This document shows positions 23,602-32,555 of a stretch of 64,000 nucleotides of DNA, in pieces. The DNA lies in assembly GCF_003814515.1 (NCBI RefSeq), contig NZ_RKQJ01000003.1, positions 248,001-312,000 on the forward strand. The letters run 5' to 3'. A program made the translations under genes and the position numbers. The notes below the pieces were generated by a model. The model was not told the origin of the DNA and made no database searches. It saw only the letters and a list, made by a program, of their open reading frames with translations. This DNA comes from Salinicoccus roseus (GTDB taxonomy: Bacteria > Bacillota > Bacilli > Staphylococcales > Salinicoccaceae). Within the stretch, counting starts at the first letter, position 1; each line of letters starts with the position of its first letter.

Positions 23602-25191
23602 TTATCTGTGTACGTCCTTCAGGAAATGGAAGCTTGCAGGATGCTGTCCGTATCCTTCAATGTCCGCTCCGAGTCCTGTGAGCAGTGATGGATGGTAGAT
23701 CGGGATGATCGGTGATTCGTCGAGGATGATCTGCTGGGCCTCTTCATAGAGCGCCAGTCGGCTGGCCTCGTCGGTTTCCGAACGAGCTTCGTCAAGCAGT
23801 GCATCGACTTCCGCATTTTGATAGCGGGAACGGTTGCCGGATGTACCGATGTTTGAGGAATGGAACAGTGCATAGAGGCCATAGTCGGCATCCAGAGTCA
23901 CCGTACCCCAGCCGCCGATGAACATGTCATGATCTCCGCCCCCGACATAATCGAGGAATGCACCGGATTCGAGCTGGTAGATTTCAAGCTCTATGTTCAG
24001 GTCGGCCAGCTCCTCCTGGATGAATGCTGCCATATCTGCAGCCGTCCGGTCCATGACCGTAATCTCGGCAGTGAAGCCGTCTGCATATCCACTCTCTTCA
24101 AGCAGTGCTTTTGCCGCTTCCTTGTCATTCTCAACGGTGTCCAGGTCATCACTATGTCCAAACACGGCCGGCGCCAGCGGTGTATCCGCCACTTCCGCCC
24201 GGCCGACCAGCATCTCGTCGATGATGGCTTGCTTGTCGATGGCCATGGCGACGGCCTGCCTTACAGACGGATCATCGAACGGCGCCTTATCCGTATTGAA
24301 TCCGACATACTCCATCCGGACACTTTCCGTTTCGTTCATTTTCGTATCATTCGACTCATCGATCTGTGCATAGTCGTTCGGGTCGACCGGATAGATCAGG
24401 TCGGCTGTGTCTGTCATGAGTTCCGCGATGCGGGTCGCATCTTCAGGGACTGCCTTGAAGGTGAAGGATGCCGATTTGGCCGGCTCTCCCCAGTAGTCTT
24501 CATTGCGCACGAGTGTCACGTAGTCCCCTTCTGAAATCTCCTCGAATTTGAACGGCCCTGTGCCGACCGGGTTGCGGTTGACCTCGGTAAGGATCTCTCC
24601 ACCTTCTTCATACTGTGCGTAGTCTTCCTCGATGACAGCCGGGCTGATCATACCGCCCGCCGGGTGTGCCAGGTGCGACGGCAGGGCAGCGAACGGGTGG
24701 ATGGTCTTGATATGTACTGTGTTTTCGTCCACCACTTCAACAGAATCTATCAGTTCAAAGAGGAATGCCACCGGTGCTCCCACTTCCTCATCCCTTACAC
24801 GGTCGAGATTCGCCTTGACCGCTTCCGCATTGAACGGGGTACCGTCATGGAATTCGACGCCTTCCCTCAATTTGAATTCCCACGTCACATCATCAATCTG
24901 CTCGTAGGATTCCGCAAGAGCGGGTTCGATATCAAGTTCCGGCGTGAATCGCACCAGGCCTTCATATATATTCACGTTCACATGGTTCGACGGCTGGTCA
25001 TTCGCCGCATGCGGGTCCATGGAATTCGGTGTTGCAAGCAGGCTCATAGTGATGTCATCGGATGTTTCCGCATCATCGGCGCTTGCCTCACCGTCCCCTT
25101 CCGCCTCCTCTTCCACGCCACTGTCATCTGTACACGCAGCCAGTACAAGCACGAACAATACCGACAGCATCAAAAACAAATACTTCTTCAT
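23602..25191 (-). CDS. Peptide/glutathione-type ABC substrate-binding lipoprotein
   Basis: A 529-residue SBP_bac_5 lipoprotein: lipobox LAAC, acidic linker, then the family text (LDIEPALAESYE, WEFKLREGVEFHDGTPFNAEAVK, NPVGTGPFKF, VRQAVAMAIDK, SPIIPIYHPSL). It resembles glutathione- and dipeptide-binding proteins (GsiB/DppA group). In S. aureus a related binding protein is part of the GisABCD-Ggt glutathione system; here only the binding protein and ggt are linked, and no permease or ATPase is nearby. GGAGG precedes the ATG. The ligand is inferred. Confidence 0.85.
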   Translation of the reverse strand: MKKYLFLMLSVLFVLVLAACTDDSGVEEEAEGDGEASADDAETSDDITMSLLATPNSMDPHAANDQPSNHVNVNIYEGLVRFTPELDIEPALAESYEQIDDVTWEFKLREGVEFHDGTPFNAEAVKANLDRVRDEEVGAPVAFLFELIDSVEVVDENTVHIKTIHPFAALPSHLAHPAGGMISPAVIEEDYAQYEEGGEILTEVNRNPVGTGPFKFEEISEGDYVTLVRNEDYWGEPAKSASFTFKAVPEDATRIAELMTDTADLIYPVDPNDYAQIDESNDTKMNETESVRMEYVGFNTDKAPFDDPSVRQAVAMAIDKQAIIDEMLVGRAEVADTPLAPAVFGHSDDLDTVENDKEAAKALLEESGYADGFTAEITVMDRTAADMAAFIQEELADLNIELEIYQLESGAFLDYVGGGDHDMFIGGWGTVTLDADYGLYALFHSSNIGTSGNRSRYQNAEVDALLDEARSETDEASRLALYEEAQQIILDESPIIPIYHPSLLTGLGADIEGYGQHPASFHFLKDVHR

Positions 25192-25378
25192 CTCTCTACC
25201 TCCATTTTCATATACACACCATTATACATAGTTATGTACTCGGAATGAAGGCGCAAACTTACCATTTTGGTAGGGATAACCTGCAGCTTCTGATACGCCA
25301 TGTTTAAAAGTATATACAGAGGATAAATGAAGGATACATGAAAATTATAAAGACAATATAAAAATGGAGGTCTTTCCA

Positions 25379-26470
25379 ATGGCGAAAAGCGTATTCCAAT
25401 CTCCCGGCAAATATATACAGGGAGCAGGGGTCCTCGAGACCCTGGGCGAAGAGACGGAGAAACTGGCCAAAAACCCCCTTGCCATCTCTGATGAGATGGT
25501 CTGGTCAATTACTGGGGAGAAGATTAAAGAAAGCTTCCGCAATGCCAATATCGATTTTGTATATGAAGAATTCAAAGGCGAAGCCTCTGAAACTGAAATT
25601 GACAGACTGAGTGATGTTGGAAAGGAAAATGACGTAGACATCATCATTGGTATAGGTGGCGGCAAAACTTTGGACACTTCCAAAGCGATTGCTGACAATT
25701 TGAAAGTACCGGTAATCATTGTTCCGACCACGGCTTCCACCGATGCCCCAACCAGCTCCCTTTCTGTCATATATTCCGATGATGGTGAATTTACCGGCTA
25801 CCGGTTCTATGACAAGAACCCAGATTTGATTCTTGTCGATTCTGAAGTCGTCGTAAACGCACCAATAAAGTTATTTACTTCAGGCATGAGCGATGCCATG
25901 GCCACGCTTGTGGAAGCCCGTGCAGTATTGAAGAGCAACGGGGAAACGATGGTAGGCGGGCAACCTACACTTGCTTCAGTCGCAATAGCTGAAAAATGTG
26001 AAGAAACATTGTTCAAGCATGGTCATGCAGCTTACAAAGCAGCATCCAAAGGGCTAGTGACACCACAGGTGGAAGCCGTTATAGAGGCCAATACCCTTCT
26101 GTCCGGTCTTGGTTTCGAAAATGGCGGCCTTGCTGCTGCCCACGCAATCCATAACGGCTTCACTACCCTTTCAGGGGATATCCATCACCTCTCCCATGGT
26201 GAAAAAGTGACCTATGGTACACTCGTCCAGCTGATGCTTGAAAACAGTTCTGATGAAACAATGCTCAGGTACATCGAGTTCTACAAAAGTATTGGCATGC
26301 CAACGACACTTAAAGAAATGCATCTTGAAGACACAAACTATGAGGACCTCGTAAAAGTGGGGCAATTGGCCACGGACCCGAACGACACATTTGCCAATCT
26401 GAGCGACAAGATCACTCCAGAAGAAGTGGCGAATGCCATCCTTGCTGTCAGCGAGCTAAGCAGCAGATGA
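25379..26470 (+). CDS. gldA: Glycerol dehydrogenase
   Basis: A 363-residue iron/zinc-dependent dehydrogenase of the GldA family, oxidising glycerol to dihydroxyacetone with NAD. Visible motifs are GIGGGKTLDTSKA (nucleotide loop), PTTASTDAPTSSL, and the metal ligands in GMSDAMATLVEA (Asp), AAHAIHNGF (His) and LSHGEKV (His). ATG at 25379 follows ATGGAGG at good spacing; the ATG at 25364 has none. It is monocistronic with a strong terminator shared with the convergent neighbour. Confidence 0.93.
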   Translation: MAKSVFQSPGKYIQGAGVLETLGEETEKLAKNPLAISDEMVWSITGEKIKESFRNANIDFVYEEFKGEASETEIDRLSDVGKENDVDIIIGIGGGKTLDTSKAIADNLKVPVIIVPTTASTDAPTSSLSVIYSDDGEFTGYRFYDKNPDLILVDSEVVVNAPIKLFTSGMSDAMATLVEARAVLKSNGETMVGGQPTLASVAIAEKCEETLFKHGHAAYKAASKGLVTPQVEAVIEANTLLSGLGFENGGLAAAHAIHNGFTTLSGDIHHLSHGEKVTYGTLVQLMLENSSDETMLRYIEFYKSIGMPTTLKEMHLEDTNYEDLVKVGQLATDPNDTFANLSDKITPEEVANAILAVSELSSR

Positions 26471-26497
26471 GAATTCTCGCAAAACATCAATCTTTAG

Positions 26498-26535
26498 TAG
26501 AACCTGGCGGTTCCATTCCTGCCAGGTTCTATTTA
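26498..26535. terminator. Shared terminator between gldA and membrane-protein gene
   Basis: Stem TAGAACCTGGC/GCCAGGTTCTA with a 12-base loop, then TTTATT. Confidence 0.85.
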
Positions 26536-26536
26536 T

Positions 26537-27016
26537 TCAATAGATGAAATGCACAGCGGTCAGGATGAACATCGAAACGCCGAGGCGGATATGGAGTTTC
26601 CTGATTTTGATCCTCGGATCGACCAGCAGGCGGTACCAGCCCGAGAGGACGAGAACAAACAGGTTGATGGACGCGAGGAAACCGGTCAGTATCTTCATGT
26701 TGCCAAGATTGAATCCGTATAGAGCGACCACCGCCCAGGCGTGCAGCAGTATGATCAGAAACGCCCCCGTCCCCACCCATCGGTGGTACGGCCGGATCCG
26801 CTTGGACATTGTGGCGAGCCTGATCTTCGTCTGCCTGTTTTCGATGTTCCGGATTGTGGAGAAGACCGCGTTGCGGGTCCAATTGAAGATGAAGAACAGG
26901 AAGCCCGTGAAACCGAGGAGGATATGGATGTATGATGTATGGACCGCCACACCCGAAGCGACATTCCATATCGCCCAGATGAGCAGCAGCCCATTCAATA
27001 GAAACCAGATGCTCAT
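26537..27016 (-). CDS. Multi-helix membrane protein, cytochrome-b-like
   Basis: A 159-residue protein with about five transmembrane helices and several membrane-embedded His residues (SYIHILLG, RPYHRWVG, LLHAWAV, RKLHIRLG, AVHFIY). This pattern suggests a heme-binding cytochrome b561 or ferric-reductase-like membrane domain, but no flavin domain is attached. The start at 27016 was chosen because GGAGG stands eight bases upstream. It is monocistronic. The assignment is by His spacing only. Confidence 0.55.
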   Translation of the reverse strand: MSIWFLLNGLLLIWAIWNVASGVAVHTSYIHILLGFTGFLFFIFNWTRNAVFSTIRNIENRQTKIRLATMSKRIRPYHRWVGTGAFLIILLHAWAVVALYGFNLGNMKILTGFLASINLFVLVLSGWYRLLVDPRIKIRKLHIRLGVSMFILTAVHFIY

Positions 27017-27095
27017 GTTTTTATCCTCCATCATTTTTTCTCTTCATACTCTACCATATTTCCTTCCCTTAACCACCCTGCCGAACAGGAAAATT

Positions 27096-27125
27096 GAAAA
27101 GATGGAAAGCAGATTGGTATAGTAT
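27096..27125 (+). promoter_or_regulatory. Promoter of the OYE gene
   Basis: -35 TTGAAA (27096-27101), 18-bp spacer, -10 TATAGT (27120-27125), 45 bases before the start codon. Confidence 0.6.
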
Positions 27126-27169
27126 ATCCTGTTGCACCAATCAAGAAATATCAGGAGGCTTCAAACACA

Positions 27170-28300
27170 ATGAACGAAAAGTATGCACCCCTGTTCGAGA
27201 CCGTTCCATTGCCGAACGGCGTCGAGCTCAGGAATAGATTTGTATTGGCACCGATGACACACGTCACCTCGAACGATGATGGCACCGCATCAAACGCGGA
27301 AATCGAATATATCGGCAAACGCTCCAGAGGCATGGGACTCGCGCTCACTGCAGCTTCCAATGTAACAGACCTCGGCAAGGCCTTCCCCGGCCAGCCGTCC
27401 ATCGCCCATGATTCGGATATCGAAGGTCTGAAGAATGTTGCCCAAGCCATGAAGGCCGACGGTGCGAAAGCCGTCGTCCAGATCCACCATGGCGGCGTAC
27501 AGGCACTGCCTGAGCTGACGCCGGGTGGCGACTCTGCCGGACCGAGCCCGATCACCATGCAGAGCTTTGGCGAAGCGGAACCGCATGATGCGCGTGAAAT
27601 CACCGAATCGGAGATCGAGGAGACGATCAAGGCATTCGGCGAGGCGACACGGCGCGCGGCAGAAGCAGGATTCGACGGCGTGGAAATCCATGGCGCGAAC
27701 CACTACATCATCCATCAGTTCGTCTCCCCCTACTTCAATAAGCGGATGGACAAATGGGGAGGAGACCGCTACCTGTTCGCGATGGAAGTCGTCGACGAGG
27801 TGGTCAAGGCAGCCAAGACACATGCGGGCGATGACTTCATCATCGGCTACCGCTTCTCTCCTGAAGAGCCACAGTCTCCCGGGATAGACATGGAAATCAC
27901 CGAAACGCTGATCGGCAAGCTGGTCGAGAAGTCGCTCGACTACCTCCACGTCTCGCTGTTCGATATACATTCGGAGACACGCGACGGCAAGTACGCAGGC
28001 ATCGAACGCGTCGAACTGCTGCATAAATGGATCGGTGGCCGCATGCCGCTGATCGGCATCGGCTCCATCTTCACGCCGGACCAGGCGCTTGAAGCCGTTG
28101 AAGCAGGCAACGTCGACATGATCGCCCTCGGCCGTGCCGCACTGCTCGACTATGACTTCGTCAAGAAGACGGAAGCCGGCAGGGAAGATGAGATCATCAA
28201 TGTGTTCGATCCGGAGCGGTCGGACAAGCACGAACTGCCGGACCCGCTGTGGCAGCAGCTCTATAAAGGATTCTATCCCGTACCGCGCACGGACCAGTAG
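27170..28300 (+). CDS. Old-yellow-enzyme family NADH:flavin oxidoreductase
   Basis: A 376-residue FMN-dependent TIM-barrel enzyme. Family motifs are RNRFVLAPMTH, VVQIHHGG, the substrate pair in EIHGANHYIIHQFVSP, NKRMDKWGGDRY, and LIGIGSIFTP...ALGRAAL. Such enzymes reduce activated C=C bonds of enones or nitro compounds in the cytoplasm. CAGGAGG precedes the ATG and a good promoter lies at 27096-27125. It is closed by a strong bidirectional terminator. Physiological substrate unknown. Confidence 0.92.
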   Translation: MNEKYAPLFETVPLPNGVELRNRFVLAPMTHVTSNDDGTASNAEIEYIGKRSRGMGLALTAASNVTDLGKAFPGQPSIAHDSDIEGLKNVAQAMKADGAKAVVQIHHGGVQALPELTPGGDSAGPSPITMQSFGEAEPHDAREITESEIEETIKAFGEATRRAAEAGFDGVEIHGANHYIIHQFVSPYFNKRMDKWGGDRYLFAMEVVDEVVKAAKTHAGDDFIIGYRFSPEEPQSPGIDMEITETLIGKLVEKSLDYLHVSLFDIHSETRDGKYAGIERVELLHKWIGGRMPLIGIGSIFTPDQALEAVEAGNVDMIALGRAALLDYDFVKKTEAGREDEIINVFDPERSDKHELPDPLWQQLYKGFYPVPRTDQ

Positions 28301-28302
28301 AA

Positions 28303-28336
28303 AGAAGTCCCCGTATCCATGATACGGGGACTTTCT
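28303..28336. terminator. Shared terminator between OYE gene and DHFR gene
   Basis: Stem AAGTCCCCGTATC/GATACGGGGACTT, loop CAT, flanked by A- and T-rich sequence on both sides. Confidence 0.9.
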
Positions 28337-28343
28337 GTATGCA

Positions 28344-28835
28344 TCACTTGCGCCGCCATACCTCATAGGTGTGCGGATATTTGTTCTTCCCATCGACAGG
28401 GCCGTCCCATGATTCTACACGTTCGAACGGGGTGTAGTCGAAATCCGGCGGGAAATACGTATCTCCTTCGAAAGTGTCATGGATGACGGTGCGATAAAGT
28501 ACATCGACCTCATTCTCAAACAACCTGAATAGTGTACCACCGCCGATGATGTAGAGGTCCTCCCCGTTCTCCTCTTCAAGCGCCAGTATCTCCTCTTTGG
28601 AATGTACGACGATGGCACCCGGTGCCTCGTAGTCCGCCTGCAGTGTGAGGACGATATTGCGTCGGCCCGGCAGCGGCCGGTTGGGGATGGTCTCATATGT
28701 CTTTCGGCCTGTGACGATATCTCCCTGCATCGTCACATCCTTGAAGAATTTGATGTCGGCCGGGAGCCGCCATGGCAGCGCCTTATCCCTGCCGATCAGT
28801 TTGTTTTCGTCTTCCGCCCATACGTAGGCAAGCAT
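28344..28835 (-). CDS. folA: Dihydrofolate reductase
   Basis: A 163-residue DHFR that reduces dihydrofolate with NADPH. It shows the loop LIGRDKALPWRLPADIKFFK, GRKTYETI, the NADPH motif PLPGRRNIVLT, and YIIGGGTLF. Length is normal. It follows the pyridoxamine-oxidase-like gene by twelve bases, so the two are co-transcribed; thymidylate synthase, its frequent neighbour, is not here. RBS AAGGAGAGG. Whether it is the housekeeping copy or an extra one cannot be told from the window. Confidence 0.93.
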   Translation of the reverse strand: MLAYVWAEDENKLIGRDKALPWRLPADIKFFKDVTMQGDIVTGRKTYETIPNRPLPGRRNIVLTLQADYEAPGAIVVHSKEEILALEEENGEDLYIIGGGTLFRLFENEVDVLYRTVIHDTFEGDTYFPPDFDYTPFERVESWDGPVDGKNKYPHTYEVWRRK

Positions 28836-28847
28836 CCTACCCTCTCC

Positions 28848-29267
28848 TTATAGTGACAATTTCACTTCTTCATACTTATCATCATTCATGATCTTTATGT
28901 CCGTCGGTGTAATCTTCAGCACTTTGAGATGTGGATTGTCCTTGGAATCGAAGAATTCCGCATCGGCATCTTCCCACACCCAGTCGATCGTCTCCTGGTC
29001 ATTGATGCGTTCGACATCGCCATATACTTCAACGAACGCGTGACTCGGGGAGTCATGGAACCCAAGCAATACATGCGCTTTCGGGTTATCCCCGAGTTCA
29101 TCATATTTCGACGACTGGTCATTCGTCTTCGCATACAGCGTCAACCCATCATTATAGAACCACATGTAACGTGCATTCGGTTCATTATTCTGTGCTGTCG
29201 AGAGGACACCGATCTTCGATTCATCCAATATTTCAGTAATGCGTTCTATCACCTTCGATTGTTCCAT
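28848..29267 (-). CDS. Pyridoxamine 5'-phosphate oxidase-like general stress protein
   Basis: A 139-residue split-barrel flavin-binding protein of the general stress protein 26 type (IGVLSTAQNNEPNARYMWF, LYAKTNDQSSKYDEL, HVLLGF, FVEVYGDVERI). Members bind FMN or FAD and respond to stress in Bacilli. ATG at 29267 follows ACAGGTGA; the frame is open to 29318. It is first gene of an operon with DHFR. The reaction is unknown. Confidence 0.82.
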   Translation of the reverse strand: MEQSKVIERITEILDESKIGVLSTAQNNEPNARYMWFYNDGLTLYAKTNDQSSKYDELGDNPKAHVLLGFHDSPSHAFVEVYGDVERINDQETIDWVWEDADAEFFDSKDNPHLKVLKITPTDIKIMNDDKYEEVKLSL

Positions 29268-29359
29268 CGTATCACCTGTCCTTATTGTTGATTTATATAT
29301 ATCCATATCCTGAATCACGGCGTTTGAACCATCGAAGTTCGATTTCCTGGATTAAAGAA

Positions 29360-30823
29360 TCATTTCGCAAGGTCCGCTTTGGCCGGATTCTTTGGCTTTT
29401 CGCGCTTCTTCGCCATTTCCATTCTGTCATTATAGCCCCATACATAAGTGAGGCCGAAGGCTACGAAAAGGGTGATTGCTGTGACGAGGATGGCGTACCA
29501 GAAATTCGCAGTGATGCCGTTATCCGGATCTATGAACGATGGCAGGCCGATGAGGGATCCGATGATGCTCCACATGTTGATGTTGAGGAGCCCGGCCAGG
29601 AAGCCGCCAAGTGCACTCGCGATGCTCGCACAGATGAACGGTCTGCGGAAACGCAGATTGATGCCGTAGATGGCCGGCTCCGTAATGCCGCAGAAGGCGG
29701 AGAAGGCGCCTGCATACCCGATTTCCTTGATGTCGGCCTTCTTCGTCTTGACGGCTACTCCAAGTGCTGCCCCACCCTGTCCGACGATGGTCATGCTCAC
29801 CATCGCAGAAAGATAACTGTAGCCAAGGGTCGCAAAGTCGTTGACATAGATCGGAATGATGCCCCAGTGCAGTCCGAATATCACCAGCAGCTGGTAGAAT
29901 CCATTGATGATCGCACCGAATATCGGGGCATTCAGATTCAGCATCGACTCCAGCCCATTGGCGAGCAGTGAGGAGAAGCCGATCAGCACCGGCCCGGTCA
30001 GGATGAGGGTGATGGTCGACACAATTCCAATGACGGCGATGGGGATGAAGATCGCCTGTATGTAGGCGGATACCCATGTCTTCAGCCACTCTTCAAGCTT
30101 CTTGACCATCCATGCGGCAAGTATCATCGGAAAAATCGAATAGGTATATGCCAGGAATGGAAAGTCGACCGTGCCGATCGAGAAGATGCTGACGTCGCTG
30201 TTTGCCGCTTCAAGTATCGTCGGATGGATGATGACGCCCCCGATGACGGCTGTCAGCAGCGGATTGCCGTCAAGCCGTTTCGCCGCATTGAAGCCGACCA
30301 GTACTGGGAGGAAGTAGAATACCGCATCAGCCATGGCATTGATGATCAGGTAGGCCGTCCCGGTATCGGAAATGATGTTCGAACTTGTCAGTACAGCAAG
30401 GAGCCCCTTGATTATCCCTGCGGCAGCAAGGATGCTGATGATCGGCATGACGGCGCCGGTAATGATGCCGATCAGGGTGTTGAAACCATGCCGTACTTTT
30501 TCAGAAGCGGTTCTGTCCGCTTTAGGACCGGCTGAAGGTGCATCTTCCGAATCCGTTTCATCAGAGAGAGACAGTTGGCTGACCACTTCCTTATGGATAT
30601 CATCGACCGCAGGCCCAACAACAACCTGGTACTGGCCTCCTGCCTCCACCACCCCCATGATGCCCTCCAATTCCTTTATCCTCTCACTGTCCGGGAGGGT
30701 GTCGTCCTTCAGATAGAAGCGGAGACGGGTGACGCAGTGGATCACTTTATCGATGTTCCCTTCCCCGCCTACGAGCCTGATGATGTCACTGGCCAGTATG
30801 CGGTAGTCCTTTTTATTCTTCAT
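29360..30823 (-). CDS. PTS transporter EIIBC, sucrose/beta-glucoside group
   Basis: A 487-residue phosphotransferase permease. EIIB is N-terminal with the phosphorylated Cys30 in KVIHCVTRLRF; EIIC follows from about 105 with roughly ten membrane segments and the sugar-site motif CGITEPAIYGINLRFRRPF. There is no EIIA domain, so it must borrow one. The family imports and phosphorylates sucrose, trehalose or beta-glucosides. No sugar hydrolase or antiterminator gene is adjacent, so the sugar cannot be assigned. Confidence 0.9.
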   Translation of the reverse strand: MKNKKDYRILASDIIRLVGGEGNIDKVIHCVTRLRFYLKDDTLPDSERIKELEGIMGVVEAGGQYQVVVGPAVDDIHKEVVSQLSLSDETDSEDAPSAGPKADRTASEKVRHGFNTLIGIITGAVMPIISILAAAGIIKGLLAVLTSSNIISDTGTAYLIINAMADAVFYFLPVLVGFNAAKRLDGNPLLTAVIGGVIIHPTILEAANSDVSIFSIGTVDFPFLAYTYSIFPMILAAWMVKKLEEWLKTWVSAYIQAIFIPIAVIGIVSTITLILTGPVLIGFSSLLANGLESMLNLNAPIFGAIINGFYQLLVIFGLHWGIIPIYVNDFATLGYSYLSAMVSMTIVGQGGAALGVAVKTKKADIKEIGYAGAFSAFCGITEPAIYGINLRFRRPFICASIASALGGFLAGLLNINMWSIIGSLIGLPSFIDPDNGITANFWYAILVTAITLFVAFGLTYVWGYNDRMEMAKKREKPKNPAKADLAK

Positions 30824-31005
30824 ATATGGATTGCCCCTTTCTTTCCAATATGTAATGGGATGATTGTTCAGACCCTATCATTCTAGCATAGAATCCGGGG
30901 TGCAGAACCGCGGGTGTCATTCGAATCCGCAGGAGGAACCCAAGAGGATAATGGGTATAGTAGTAATGAATGATGGAAGGACAACGCATCACGGAGGTGA
31001 TATGC

Positions 31006-32505
31006 ATGGAAAATGAAGTATTGATCGTCGGTGCAGGACCGACCGGCCTCGCGCTTGCCATCGGACTGGAGAAGCAGGGAGTACCGTTCCGCATCATCGA
31101 ACAGAATGACGAGCCCGGTAAGACGTCGAGGGCGATGGTCGTCCATGCCCGGACACTCGAGTTCTATCGACAGTTCGGACTGGCACATCGGTTGACGGAA
31201 GCCGGCATCGTGGAGGATGCCGTGCACATCTATAAGGACCGTCTCGAGGTCGGCAAAATCCCACTCGGGGAGATGGGCACAGGAATCACCCCCTACCCCT
31301 ACCTGCTGAGCCTGGCGCAGGATGTACATGAATCCATCCTCGTCGAATACCTGGCCTCAAAGGGTATACGGGTGGAATGGCAGACCGAACTGATTTCATT
31401 CGAAGAAGAGGAAGACCACATCGAAGCAGTGATTCAGAACCACTCAGGGAACTCCCGTTCCAGATATGCTTATGTATGCGGATGTGATGGTGCACATAGC
31501 ACAGTACGGCATCAGCTCGATCTTGATTTCCCCGGCGGCACGTACAGCCAGATCTTCTTTGTGGCAGACGCAGAAAACACCCAGCCGTTCAAAGGGATGT
31601 CGGCCGGCTTCCGGGGCAGCGAGTTCAATCTGGCACTGAACATCCGGACAACCGGCACCGTCCGTCTGATCGGCATCATCCCACCCCACTTGATCGATCC
31701 CGAACCCCCTCAGGAGTTCTCTCCGCTCATCCCCCATGTCGAGAGCGTACTGCCCATCAAAGTGGGAGAGGTGAACTGGTATTCTCCCTACAGGGTCCAT
31801 CACCGTGTGGCGGATAAATTCAGGAAAGGCCGGGCCTTCATTTTGGGGGATGCCGCCCATATACACAGTCCGGCCGGCGGGCAGGGCATGAATACAGGCA
31901 TCGGCGATGCCTTCAACCTGTCATGGAAACTCGCCTGTGTTTTAAAGGGAAGGATGGACCCCGCCATCCTGGATACGTACGAGACGGAACGGATCGCCTT
32001 TGCACGGAAGCTCGTTGCGACCACTGACCGCATATTCAGGGAAGCGGTCAACAGGAAACGGTTCAGGAACATCATGATGCCATATATATTCCCGAGAGTG
32101 GTGCAGTCCTACAAAGTCCGACGCATCCTCTTCAAGATCATTTCCCAGACAAGGATCCGTTATCCGGACAGTGAGTTGAGTACGGGCAGAAGTGGGGGCA
32201 TCAGAGGCGGTGACCGCCTGCCTTGGCTGCCCATTGAAGAGGGTGACAACTTCGAACCGCTCACTAGTGTGGATTGGCAGCTCCATGTCTATGGCCGTCC
32301 GGCCAAAAATATCAGACACCTGTCCGACCGGTCCGGCCTCCCGCTCCACTACACACGATGGACGAGGGATATGAAGAAGAAGGGTATCAAAAGAAACTCC
32401 GCCTTCCTCGTCCGGCCGGACGGCCACGTCGGAGTGGTCGCCACCACGGCAAACATCAGGCCGATCGAAGAGTATGTGGAACGCTTCAACCTTAAGATGA
32501 GATAG
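31006..32505 (+). CDS. FAD-dependent aromatic-type monooxygenase
   Basis: A 499-residue flavoprotein of the PHBH/phenol-hydroxylase group. The FAD motif GAGPTGLALA is at about 9-18, the DG motif in CGCDGAHSTVR near 155, and the GD motif ILGDAAHIHSPAGGQGMNTGIGDA near 285-305. A C-terminal thioredoxin-like part typical of larger phenol hydroxylases seems short. It would hydroxylate an aromatic or polyketide-like substrate with NAD(P)H and O2. GGAGGTGAT lies just before ATG 31006. Given arr elsewhere in the window, a rifamycin-monooxygenase-like role is possible but speculative. Confidence 0.85.
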   Translation: MENEVLIVGAGPTGLALAIGLEKQGVPFRIIEQNDEPGKTSRAMVVHARTLEFYRQFGLAHRLTEAGIVEDAVHIYKDRLEVGKIPLGEMGTGITPYPYLLSLAQDVHESILVEYLASKGIRVEWQTELISFEEEEDHIEAVIQNHSGNSRSRYAYVCGCDGAHSTVRHQLDLDFPGGTYSQIFFVADAENTQPFKGMSAGFRGSEFNLALNIRTTGTVRLIGIIPPHLIDPEPPQEFSPLIPHVESVLPIKVGEVNWYSPYRVHHRVADKFRKGRAFILGDAAHIHSPAGGQGMNTGIGDAFNLSWKLACVLKGRMDPAILDTYETERIAFARKLVATTDRIFREAVNRKRFRNIMMPYIFPRVVQSYKVRRILFKIISQTRIRYPDSELSTGRSGGIRGGDRLPWLPIEEGDNFEPLTSVDWQLHVYGRPAKNIRHLSDRSGLPLHYTRWTRDMKKKGIKRNSAFLVRPDGHVGVVATTANIRPIEEYVERFNLKMR

Positions 32506-32508
32506 AAT

Positions 32509-32541
32509 ACGCCCCTGATGCTGTCGGCATCAGGGGCGTCT
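32509..32541. terminator. Shared terminator after the monooxygenase gene
   Basis: Stem ACGCCCCTGATGC/GCATCAGGGGCGT with loop TGTCG between convergent genes. Confidence 0.85.
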
Positions 32542-32555
32542 CCCATTGATTATTC

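Noticed and set aside
27290-28393. 367-codon ORF antisense to the old-yellow-enzyme gene
   Set aside because: The plus-strand protein is an unambiguous family member; the minus frame is open because of GC-rich codon bias and contains no recognisable domain.
32041-32505. C-terminal thioredoxin-like domain of the monooxygenase as a separate gene
   Set aside because: The frame is continuous with the FAD domain and there is no internal start signal.
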